A stretch of 5,529 bases of DNA from JALVIU01 sp964462295. Its GTDB lineage: Bacteria > Atribacterota > JALVIU01. A program made the translations under genes and the position numbers. The notes below the pieces were generated by a model, which did no database searches, had not been told where the DNA came from, and saw only the letters and a program-made list of their open reading frames with translations. This document shows positions 1-5,417 of this stretch, piece after piece. The stretch's first letter is position 1. Each line of letters begins with the position of its first letter. Where the stretch lies: NCBI GenBank assembly GCA_964462295.1, contig CAYWXH010000098.1:1-5529 (forward strand), in the 5' to 3' direction.

Positions 1-206
1 CTCCTCGCAATGACAGTTGGGGGGCGAATGGTCCCCACGTACCAGAGATTGCTTCGTCGCTTCGCTCCTCGCAATGACGACTGGGGGCGTGTGGTCTCCT
101 CGCAATGACAGTTGGGGATGGTGGGTCTCCTCGCAATGGACAAGGAGACCTCCCCCGCAATGATAGGCGGGTGATGTGGCCTCCTCGCAATGATGGGCAG
201 GTAGTG
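1..206. repeat. Degenerate tandem array of a CTCCTCGCAATG unit, about 25-31 bp long
   Basis: The 12-mer CTCCTCGCAATG occurs exactly at 1-12, 65-76, 96-107, 127-138 and 181-192, and a degenerate copy (CCCCCGCAATG) lies at 152-162. Spacing is 31 and 31 bp in the centre, about 25 and 29 bp around the degenerate copy, and 64 bp between the first two. Each core is followed by a variable G-rich tail. The copies at 1 and 96 are identical over 22 bases. The first 60 bases are 60% G+C, clearly above the AT-rich genes beside them. No reading frame of gene quality is present. The array is cut by the window edge, so its full length is unknown. The core is too short and the spacing too uneven for a CRISPR array. 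It fills the whole gene-free stretch downstream of the operon. Confidence 0.85.
45..80 (-). repeat. Longer dispersed-type element within the array (CATTGCGAGGAGCGAAGCGA type)
   Basis: Read on the minus strand, this copy runs TCGTCATTGCGAGGAG, then GCGAAGCGACGAAGC, then AATCTC. The ends ATTGC (48-52) and GCAAT (71-75) are complementary and could close a short stem. Inside, GCTTCG is repeated directly at 51-56 and 59-64. From memory, near-identical elements occur in many copies in intergenic DNA of quite unrelated bacteria; this could not be searched here. The other cores in the array look like truncated or diverged derivatives that keep only the GCAATGA/GAGGAG half. Its function is unknown, and it encodes no transposase. 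Confidence 0.6.
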
Positions 207-239
207 TGGGCCTCTACAATCTCACTACCTGCCCATCAT
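190..239. repeat. Perfect 17-bp inverted repeat spanning the 3' end of the oxidoreductase gene
   Basis: The left arm at 190-206 (ATGATGGGCAGGTAGTG) is exactly complementary to the right arm at 223-239, with a 16-base loop at 207-222. The right arm encodes the last residues of the oxidoreductase (H-D-G-Q-V-V), and the stop codon (214-216) sits in the loop. The left arm belongs to the last copy of the tandem array. In the operon transcript this would form a strong hairpin at the end of the message. No U-tract follows it, since the next bases on the minus strand are TGCGAGGAGG, so it is not a standard intrinsic terminator. It may protect the 3' end or be a by-product of repeat copying. Confidence 0.85.
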
Positions 240-1446
240 GGAGGCGAGACTCCTCTGCGGCAAATGCCATAAAGTGACTATGTGCAGATTCCTCTATATT
301 TGTAGGGTTTTCCTCTTTTTCTCCCTTAAGAAGTGATATGAAGTGATTTACTATACCCTTATCCCCTCCACCATGTCCTATCTCTGCAGAATACACCTTA
401 AGATCATAATGAACTCTCTCTTTTTCTGCAAATCTTATTACCTCTATATCTCCTTTATCAAATTCACCCCTTATCTCACCTAATGTACCAAATATCCTTA
501 TCCTTCTCGTAATAGTATCTGAAAATGCCGTCATAGTAAATGTTGCCTTTATTCCATTTTCAAATACCATATTTACCACTTGATGGTCAACCACATCATT
601 ATCACATGTATACACACATCTTCCATAAGGCCCCTCTCGTAGTGCCTTCTCTCTTCCCTTATAGGAAAGGTCCAAAGAGATCACAGAGACAGGCCACCCC
701 GTGTAGTCTGTAAGATAGAGTTTTTTGGCAGAGTAGGGGCATTTTTTCTCTATCTCTTCTGGGCAATCAAGACACCTATCCGCTGCCCCCTCTGGTTTGT
801 GTTCTGGCCTAAAGTGGGTTAGCTCTCCAAAGGATGTAAGCATTTTACACCTTGCCCCAGAAAGCCAGTAAAGAATATCTAAATCATGACAGCTTTTCGC
901 AAGGATAGATGGTGAAGATTCTTTGGAATTTCTCCAATTTCCCCTTACAAAACTGTGTGCAAAGTGAAAAAATCCTATATTTTCTTTATGTTCTATACCC
1001 ACAATATCTCCGATAACTTTTTTATCCATAAGTTCTTTTAATTTTTTAAAAAATTCTGTATATCTAAGCACATGTCCTACAACAACAATCCTTTTTGTCC
1101 TATTTGCCATATCAACGACTTTTTGTACACCCTCTTTTGTGGGGGCGATAGGTTTTTCCAAAAGAAGGTGATATCCCTTTTTCATAGCGGCCAAGGCAGG
1201 TCCCACATGATATCGATCAGGGGTTGCAATTATTGCACCATCTGCAAATCTCTCTCGGGAAAAAAGCTCTTCCCACGACTCAAACTGCATATCCTCTGGG
1301 ATACCGTGCTCTTTTGCAAACCTCTCTCTTTTTCCCCTATCTGGTTCGGCAACTGCTACAACCCTGGCATCATTTCTTTGTTTTACAAGCCTTCCATATG
1401 CCTCATACCCTCTACTTCCTGCACCCACAACCACAAGCCTTATCAT
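214..1446 (-). CDS. Gfo/Idh/MocA-family NAD(P)-dependent oxidoreductase
   Basis: This complete 410-residue protein probably oxidises or reduces a sugar, polyol or derivative in the cytoplasm using NAD(P). The Rossmann glycine motif GAGSRG is at residues 8-13, and the ATPDRYH segment is near 74-80. The family EKP motif is at 97-99, with Lys98 the likely catalytic lysine. The SCHDLDILYWLSG segment (185-197) carries the His187/Asp188 pair of the C-terminal domain. A cysteine-rich insert holds Cys225, Cys228 and Cys236, with further cysteines at 200, 277 and 281; from memory this insert marks a widespread COG0673 subgroup of unassigned substrate. The ATG is preceded by AGGAGG (1454-1459) at 7 nt. 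The gene starts 33 bp after the MalG-type permease stop, so it is probably the last gene of the operon. A TATAAT-like string in that gap lacks a -35 partner. The last codons lie in the 17-bp inverted repeat. Family is confident; the exact reaction is unknown. Confidence 0.93.
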   Translation of the reverse strand: MIRLVVVGAGSRGYEAYGRLVKQRNDARVVAVAEPDRGKRERFAKEHGIPEDMQFESWEELFSRERFADGAIIATPDRYHVGPALAAMKKGYHLLLEKPIAPTKEGVQKVVDMANRTKRIVVVGHVLRYTEFFKKLKELMDKKVIGDIVGIEHKENIGFFHFAHSFVRGNWRNSKESSPSILAKSCHDLDILYWLSGARCKMLTSFGELTHFRPEHKPEGAADRCLDCPEEIEKKCPYSAKKLYLTDYTGWPVSVISLDLSYKGREKALREGPYGRCVYTCDNDVVDHQVVNMVFENGIKATFTMTAFSDTITRRIRIFGTLGEIRGEFDKGDIEVIRFAEKERVHYDLKVYSAEIGHGGGDKGIVNHFISLLKGEKEENPTNIEESAHSHFMAFAAEESRLHDGQVVRL

Positions 1447-1479
1447 TATAGTTCCTCCTTTACCTTTTGATATTATACA

Positions 1480-2319
1480 CTAAAATTTTATACCAGAGAG
1501 TTTTATTCCCTTTATGAAATATTTTTGGGTGAAGAAAAAGACTATAACTATAGGCAAAACAGCAATTACAGAGCCTGTCATAAGATAATGCCACGAACCA
1601 GAATATTGACCTTGGAAGTAGGTAAGCCCTAATGCGATAGTATACTTATCCTTATCGTAAAGATAAATAAGGGGATTAAAGAGATCATTCCAGCTTCCTA
1701 TAAATGTGAAGAGCCCAAGGGTGGATAAGGCAGGTTTTATAAGGGGAAAAACAATCTTAGAAAAAATAATCCCATCCCCGGCACCATCTATCTTTGCTGC
1801 ATCAAAGAGCTCATCGGGAAGCTGAATAATAAATTGACGAAGAAGAAATATTCCAAATGCACTCCCTGTAAAATAAGGTATAAATAAAGGCTTTAAGGTA
1901 TTTACCCAACCAAGGTGTTTCATAAGCAAAAACATAGGTATTACTATAACCTGATAGGGGACCATCATCGTACCAAGGAGGATAAGGAATAGAGGTTTAT
2001 TTCCAGCAAATTTTATCTTTGCAAAGGCATATGCGGCAAGAGATGAGCCAAATATATTTCCAAAGGTGGCAAGAGATGCAACTATTATACTATTTAAAAA
2101 CCATCTTCCCATAGGTACGACCTTCCATACATTTAAATAGTTTTCAAAATGCCATACAGTAGGGAGCCATTGAGGCGGATATGTAAATATAGAGTTTTGA
2201 TCTTTAAAAGAAGAAAGAAACATCCACAAAAAGGGGAGAATCATCCAGATGGCACCTAAACCTAAAATGAGATATATAAATATTGTCTTTACTAAATGGT
2301 TCTTTTTAAGTTCTCTCAT
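1480..2319 (-). CDS. ABC sugar transporter permease, MalG/UgpE type
   Basis: This 279-residue inner-membrane subunit forms half of the translocation channel of a carbohydrate-uptake (CUT1-type) ABC importer. Six hydrophobic segments can be read at about 12-34, 73-98, 108-132, 143-161, 197-220 and 246-265. The cytoplasmic EAA loop that docks the ATPase is at about 170-195 (DELFDAAKIDGAGDGIIF, then SKIVFPLIKP), close to the family consensus. The C-terminus QKYFIKGIKLSGIKF matches the usual MalG-type ending. Its ATG lies inside the end of the MalF-type permease gene, overlapping by 14 bp, with GGGTG about 8 nt upstream. This arrangement suggests translational coupling and equal dosage of the two permeases. 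Length is normal, and no frameshift or missing segment is seen. The family is secure; the transported sugar cannot be told. Confidence 0.95.
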   Translation of the reverse strand: MRELKKNHLVKTIFIYLILGLGAIWMILPFLWMFLSSFKDQNSIFTYPPQWLPTVWHFENYLNVWKVVPMGRWFLNSIIVASLATFGNIFGSSLAAYAFAKIKFAGNKPLFLILLGTMMVPYQVIVIPMFLLMKHLGWVNTLKPLFIPYFTGSAFGIFLLRQFIIQLPDELFDAAKIDGAGDGIIFSKIVFPLIKPALSTLGLFTFIGSWNDLFNPLIYLYDKDKYTIALGLTYFQGQYSGSWHYLMTGSVIAVLPIVIVFFFTQKYFIKGIKLSGIKF

Positions 2320-3193
2320 TGGTCAACACCCACTTTTTCTGAAGTTTTAATTGAATAAGTGTAAATATAAATGTTATAAAAAACAGGGCCCATGCAATAG
2401 AAGATGCATATCCCATTTTAAAATAGACAAATCCATTTTTATAAAGATAATACACCACTGTCAAGGTAGCATCATTAGGCCCTCCTCTCGTCATTACATA
2501 CATCTGGTCAAAGACCTGCATAGAGGTGATTATATTCATGACAACAAGAAAAAAGGTGATAGGGGTAAGAAGTGGAAATGTAACATGTGTAAACTTCTGA
2601 ATAGGTGTTGCTCCTTCTATATCTGCTACTTCATAGTATGCCTGGGGTATGTCCTGTAATGCAGCAAGATATATTATCATACTATATCCAAAACCCTTCC
2701 ATATACTCATTATAACTATAGATAGCATGGCCCATTTCTCACTTCCAAGCCAATCAGGGCCATTTATACCTATATAGGAAAGAAGTGTATTTATAAGGCC
2801 GTATTGGGGCTCATACAACCAGTTCCAAACCATGGCAACAGCTATCATAGGGGTAAACACAGGCATAAAGTAAAGGGCCCTAAAGAATTTTATGCCACGT
2901 AAATTGTTATTCATAAGTATGGCAAAAAAAAGGGCAATTGCTATACCTCCGGGTACGGCAGTAAAGGCAAAATAAAAGGTATTCAGAAGTGATTTCCAAA
3001 ATAGGGGATCATGTATAAGCCTTGTGTAATTTAAAAACCCTACAAAGGATGGTGGTGTAAAAAGGTCCCACTTCTCAAAACTTATAATAAAGGATGCCAG
3101 AAAGGGCCCCAAAATGAATACGAAAAGTCCTATAAGATATGGGAGTAAGAACAAAAAAGCCCTCTTCCATCCTCTTAGATCAATTGATATCAT
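2306..3193 (-). CDS. ABC sugar transporter permease, MalF/UgpA type
   Basis: This 295-residue inner-membrane subunit pairs with the overlapping MalG-type protein. Hydrophobic segments lie near 12-38, 69-95, 107-126, 155-178, 211-228 and 263-282. The EAA loop (about 187-211, YEVADIEGATPIQKF then THVTFPLLTP) fits the MalF/UgpA subfamily, with Val in place of the first Ala. The family signatures MPVFTPMIAVAMVWNWLYEP (110-129) and TRGGPNDATLTVVYYLY (235-251) are present. I start the gene at 3193 because AAGGAG (3201-3206) lies 7 nt upstream. The longer reading frame, open to 3244, would begin inside the intercistronic hairpin, has no ribosome site, and adds 17 residues atypical of the family. The gene follows the binding protein with a 57-bp gap and ends inside the next permease gene. 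Confidence 0.94.
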   Translation of the reverse strand: MISIDLRGWKRAFLFLLPYLIGLFVFILGPFLASFIISFEKWDLFTPPSFVGFLNYTRLIHDPLFWKSLLNTFYFAFTAVPGGIAIALFFAILMNNNLRGIKFFRALYFMPVFTPMIAVAMVWNWLYEPQYGLINTLLSYIGINGPDWLGSEKWAMLSIVIMSIWKGFGYSMIIYLAALQDIPQAYYEVADIEGATPIQKFTHVTFPLLTPITFFLVVMNIITSMQVFDQMYVMTRGGPNDATLTVVYYLYKNGFVYFKMGYASSIAWALFFITFIFTLIQLKLQKKWVLTNERT

Positions 3194-3200
3194 CTTTAGA

Positions 3201-3206
3201 CTCCTT
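3201..3206 (-). promoter_or_regulatory. Ribosome binding site fixing the MalF-type permease start
   Basis: The minus strand reads AAGGAG, then TCTAAAG, then ATG at 3193. The 7-nt spacing is ideal. It supports the internal start over the upstream in-frame ATG at 3244. The site begins only 6 nt after the intercistronic hairpin, so the hairpin could influence ribosome access. Confidence 0.85.
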
Positions 3207-3212
3207 ATGAGT

Positions 3213-3242
3213 GGGCCTAATAGAGAAATCCCTATTAGGCCC
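3213..3242 (-). promoter_or_regulatory. Intercistronic hairpin between binding-protein and permease genes
   Basis: GGGCCTAATAG (3213-3223) and CTATTAGGCCC (3232-3242) are perfect inverted complements: 11 bp with an 8-base loop. The hairpin begins 8 nt after the binding-protein stop codon. No U-tract follows on the minus strand (the next bases are ACTCATAAGG), so it is not a simple terminator. In malE-malF and many other binding-protein operons, a hairpin here blocks 3'-5' decay and keeps binding-protein mRNA in excess over permease mRNA. That role is inferred here from position and structure. Confidence 0.8.
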
Positions 3243-3250
3243 AAAAATTT

Positions 3251-4492
3251 TTACTTTTCCGATAAGATCTTGTTCATATCTTTATCCATTTTCAAAAGAC
3301 CTTCTTTTATGCCAATCTTTCCATTAAACATGAGTTCTGGGTACTTTGTCCAAACCTCCCAAAGCTCGTTCCATTTTGGGTGGAATGGTAGTATCTTAGA
3401 ATACGAAATTTCTTGAACAAATGCCCTTTTATTTGCAGGAGGTTGAGATGGATCAAGAAAATCCTTGGAAAATACTGCTGTTCTGGAGCAAGGGACAGAG
3501 CTTCCCAATTTTAATAGATATTTTTGGCCTTCTGTAGCTATAAACTTTACATATTCAAATGCCTCTTTAGAAGACTTGGTATTTTTGTAAATTACAAATC
3601 CTACGGAATTAGCTATTGCTATCTGTTTTTTCCCTTTTGGTAGCACTTGCACATCCCATTTAAACTTTGCATCTTTGTATATAGGAACCATCCATTTACC
3701 TGTGATATACATACCTATCTTACCTGAACCAAAGGGGTTCCACCCAAATACCTGTTGTTGGGAAAGTGTAGGAGATACTTTGTATTTTAATATAAGGTCT
3801 GCAAGAAATTGAAATGCACCCTCTGCTTCTTTGGAATTTATAACACTTTTGGTCTTTTCTGCATTCAATACATCTCCACCATTTTGCCATACAAAAGGCA
3901 TCCATACATCAGGTCGTGTATCTACCACAACACCCCATGTATCGAGCCTTCCATCACCATTTACATCTTTAGTAAGGGCCTTTGCAGTGGCAAGATAATC
4001 ATCCCAACTCCAATTACTTTTTGGATAAGAAACCCCATACTTATCAAATAAATCTTTATTATAGAAAACTACATATGTGTTAAAATCTCTTGGGAGACCA
4101 TATATCTTTCCTTTATATTTAAATGTCTCTATTGCCATAGGAAAGAGGTCTGAAACAAGGGCATTATCCTTTTCTACATAAGAAGTAATATCTTTAACTA
4201 CATTCTTAGAGGCAAATACCTGGAGCCATCCACCATTTACAGCAAATACATCAGGGGCACTTCCTGATGCAAGCCTTGTCTGAAGTTTAGACCAGTAGTC
4301 TGTCCAGGAAAGTACAGAAACTTTTACCTTTATATCAGGGTATTTTGCCTCAAATGCCTTTGTAATCTCTTTATAAACTGCTTCTTCTTGTGGGGTTCCC
4401 CACATAGACATTTCAATAGTTTTGGCATATGTTACACTAACAAAGGTAAACAAAAAAACACTGATCAAGAAAATAATTGAAAATTTTTTCAT
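3251..4492 (-). CDS. Periplasmic sugar-binding protein of an ABC importer (family 1, MalE/UgpB-like)
   Basis: This 413-residue protein is the likely substrate receptor for the adjacent permeases. A Sec signal peptide is clear: MKK, a hydrophobic core at about 4-20, and a predicted cut after TYA (residue 23). There is no lipobox cysteine, so the mature protein should be free in the periplasm. Family features include SMWGTPQEEAVYKEITKAFE (29-48), the YPDIKV segment, ASGSAPDVFAVNGGW (75-89), YGLPRDFNTYVVFYNKDLFD (131-150), the EF-hand-like loop DVNGDGRLDTWG (176-187), and GKIGMYITGKWMVP (257-270). The start at 4492 is preferred because AGGAGG (4501-4506) is 8 nt upstream. The in-frame ATG at 4510 would put that site inside the gene and add MEEVLK before the signal peptide. 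It lies 78 bp after the regulator, with no convincing promoter between them. The sugar specificity is not readable. Confidence 0.94.
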   Translation of the reverse strand: MKKFSIIFLISVFLFTFVSVTYAKTIEMSMWGTPQEEAVYKEITKAFEAKYPDIKVKVSVLSWTDYWSKLQTRLASGSAPDVFAVNGGWLQVFASKNVVKDITSYVEKDNALVSDLFPMAIETFKYKGKIYGLPRDFNTYVVFYNKDLFDKYGVSYPKSNWSWDDYLATAKALTKDVNGDGRLDTWGVVVDTRPDVWMPFVWQNGGDVLNAEKTKSVINSKEAEGAFQFLADLILKYKVSPTLSQQQVFGWNPFGSGKIGMYITGKWMVPIYKDAKFKWDVQVLPKGKKQIAIANSVGFVIYKNTKSSKEAFEYVKFIATEGQKYLLKLGSSVPCSRTAVFSKDFLDPSQPPANKRAFVQEISYSKILPFHPKWNELWEVWTKYPELMFNGKIGIKEGLLKMDKDMNKILSEK

Positions 4493-4500
4493 TTTTAAAA

Positions 4501-4506
4501 CCTCCT
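4501..4506 (-). promoter_or_regulatory. Strong ribosome binding site fixing the sugar-binding protein start
   Basis: AGGAGG is followed by 8 nt and the ATG at 4492, immediately before a classic MKK signal peptide. It is the strongest Shine-Dalgarno in the window apart from that of the oxidoreductase, which fits the high output expected of a binding protein. Because it overlaps the codons of the longer frame from 4510, it argues against that start. Confidence 0.9.
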
Positions 4507-4570
4507 CCATAATTTCATTTTTTTAATCTTAGCCAAACTTCATACACCTACTATTTTTTATCACCCCCTT

Positions 4571-5335
4571 TTACACAAAATCTACTTTTACCTTATGCCT
4601 TTCAATCCCCTTTTTGAAAAATTCAGGAACATTTTTATCTATAATAAAAAGATCTACATCGGAAATATCGCATACATAGCCCAGCCTAACCTGCCCTATT
4701 TTAGAATGGTCACTTATTACAATCTTCCTAGCCGATCTTTCTATGAAAACCTTTGCAACTTCTGCCTCATCAGCATTAGACATGGATATCCCCTTTTCAA
4801 AAGAAATACCATTTACACCCATAAAAAATTTGTTTATATTATACTTTTTTATCGTAGATATAACAGAGGTTCCTATACACTCATAGGACTTCTCTCTTAC
4901 AGGGCCACCTGCAACTATAACATTAAAACTCTTTTTTTCTATAAGCTTTACTGCTATATTTAAAGAATTTGTAAGAATTGTAAGGTTTGAAAGGGTAGAT
5001 TGCACAAGAAGAGTTGCCAATTGAAATGTAGTACTGCCTCCGGAAAGAGCTATAAAATCCTTTTCTGATATATATTCTATAGCTTTTTGTGCAATCCTTT
5101 TCTTTATTTCTTTATATTTTGCAACCCGCTCCATAAAAGAAAGTTCTGTATTGAAATCTTCTAAAATAGCCCCTTTATATGTTCTCTTTAAATAACCTGC
5201 ATCTTCTAAATATTTAAGATCTCTTCTTATAGTCATAGAGGAAACTTTAAACTTTTTACTTAACTCTTTGGTAAAAACCATACCATCTCTTTTCAAAAGC
5301 TCAAGGATCTGTTTTCTTCTCATCTCAGAGATCAT
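4571..5335 (-). CDS. DeoR/GlpR-family transcriptional repressor
   Basis: This 254-residue regulator probably represses its own operon and is released by a phosphorylated sugar. The N-terminal winged helix-turn-helix (about 5-58) includes the recognition region TKELSKKFKVSSMTIRRDL (22-40), the hallmark of the family. The C-terminal DeoR sensor domain shows SGGSTT (98-103), LTNSLNIA (121-128), VAGGPVRE (141-148), GVNGISFEKGIS (173-184) and KIVISDHSKIGQ (204-215), which make the effector pocket. The usual Asp of the D-x-G-T/S-T motif is replaced by Ser98. The start at 5335 is chosen because GGGGTG lies just upstream. The ATG four codons earlier (5347) has no ribosome site. It is the first gene after the promoter and sits 78 bp before the binding protein, so it is probably co-transcribed and autoregulated. 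The effector is unknown. Confidence 0.93.
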   Translation of the reverse strand: MISEMRRKQILELLKRDGMVFTKELSKKFKVSSMTIRRDLKYLEDAGYLKRTYKGAILEDFNTELSFMERVAKYKEIKKRIAQKAIEYISEKDFIALSGGSTTFQLATLLVQSTLSNLTILTNSLNIAVKLIEKKSFNVIVAGGPVREKSYECIGTSVISTIKKYNINKFFMGVNGISFEKGISMSNADEAEVAKVFIERSARKIVISDHSKIGQVRLGYVCDISDVDLFIIDKNVPEFFKKGIERHKVKVDFV

Positions 5336-5339
5336 TTTA

Positions 5340-5345
5340 CACCCC
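5340..5345 (-). promoter_or_regulatory. Ribosome binding site fixing the DeoR-family regulator start
   Basis: GGGGTG can pair with the anti-Shine-Dalgarno CACCTC with one wobble, and it lies 4 nt before the ATG at 5335 (6 nt counted from the GGGG). The ATG at 5347 overlaps this site and is preceded only by AT-rich operator sequence. Confidence 0.65.
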
Positions 5346-5349
5346 ATTT

Positions 5350-5379
5350 AATATGAACATAGTTAAACATAAACAAACA
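5350..5379 (-). promoter_or_regulatory. Putative DeoR-type operator: three TGTTY repeats 10 bp apart
   Basis: On the minus strand TGTTTGTTTA (5379-5370), TGTTTAACTA (5369-5360) and TGTTCATATT (5359-5350) are three consecutive decamers each beginning TGTTY. A one-turn spacing puts the contacts on one face of the helix. Direct repeats rich in TTT/GTTT are typical of DeoR-family operators. The block lies just after the expected transcription start and before the regulator start codon, an ideal place for autorepression. Binding is inferred. Confidence 0.6.
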
Positions 5380-5388
5380 GTTTTTATA

Positions 5389-5417
5389 GTTATATCATTA
5401 TTTTTTTAGTTTGTCAA
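5389..5417 (-). promoter_or_regulatory. Sigma-70-type promoter with extended -10 for the operon
   Basis: The minus strand has a perfect -35 TTGACA (5417-5412), a 17-bp spacer (5411-5395) and -10 TATAAC (5394-5389), with TGA just before the -10 giving an extended -10 motif. Transcription should start near 5382, about 46 nt before the regulator ATG. It is the only convincing promoter in the window and reads toward all five genes. Confidence 0.85.

Noticed and set aside
1..206. CRISPR array
   Set aside because: The conserved core is only 12 bases, spacing is uneven (25 to 64 bp), the tails resemble each other, and no cas gene is present.
190..239. Intrinsic terminator for the operon
   Set aside because: The stem is strong, but no U-tract follows in the direction of transcription, and the stem includes coding sequence.
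1072..1470. Plus-strand open frames opposite the oxidoreductase, permease, binding-protein and regulator genes
   Set aside because: They are antisense shadows of well-recognised minus-strand genes, with cysteine- and isoleucine-rich, low-complexity translations and no family resemblance.
1472..1500. Internal promoter upstream of the oxidoreductase (TATAAT at 1477-1472)
   Set aside because: The position 17 bp upstream reads CTCTCT, and there is no TGn extension in register. AT-rich chance match.
3194..3244. 17-residue N-terminal extension of the MalF-type permease
   Set aside because: It would start within the intercistronic hairpin without a ribosome site, while 3193 has AAGGAG at ideal spacing.
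4529..4543. Four-codon leader frame (ATG AAG TTT GGC TAA) before the binding protein
   Set aside because: It is too short to support, has no regulatory hairpin beside it, and is expected by chance in AT-rich spacer.
5336..5347. Regulator start at the upstream ATG (5347)
   Set aside because: No Shine-Dalgarno precedes it, and it overlaps the GGGGTG that serves the ATG at 5335.
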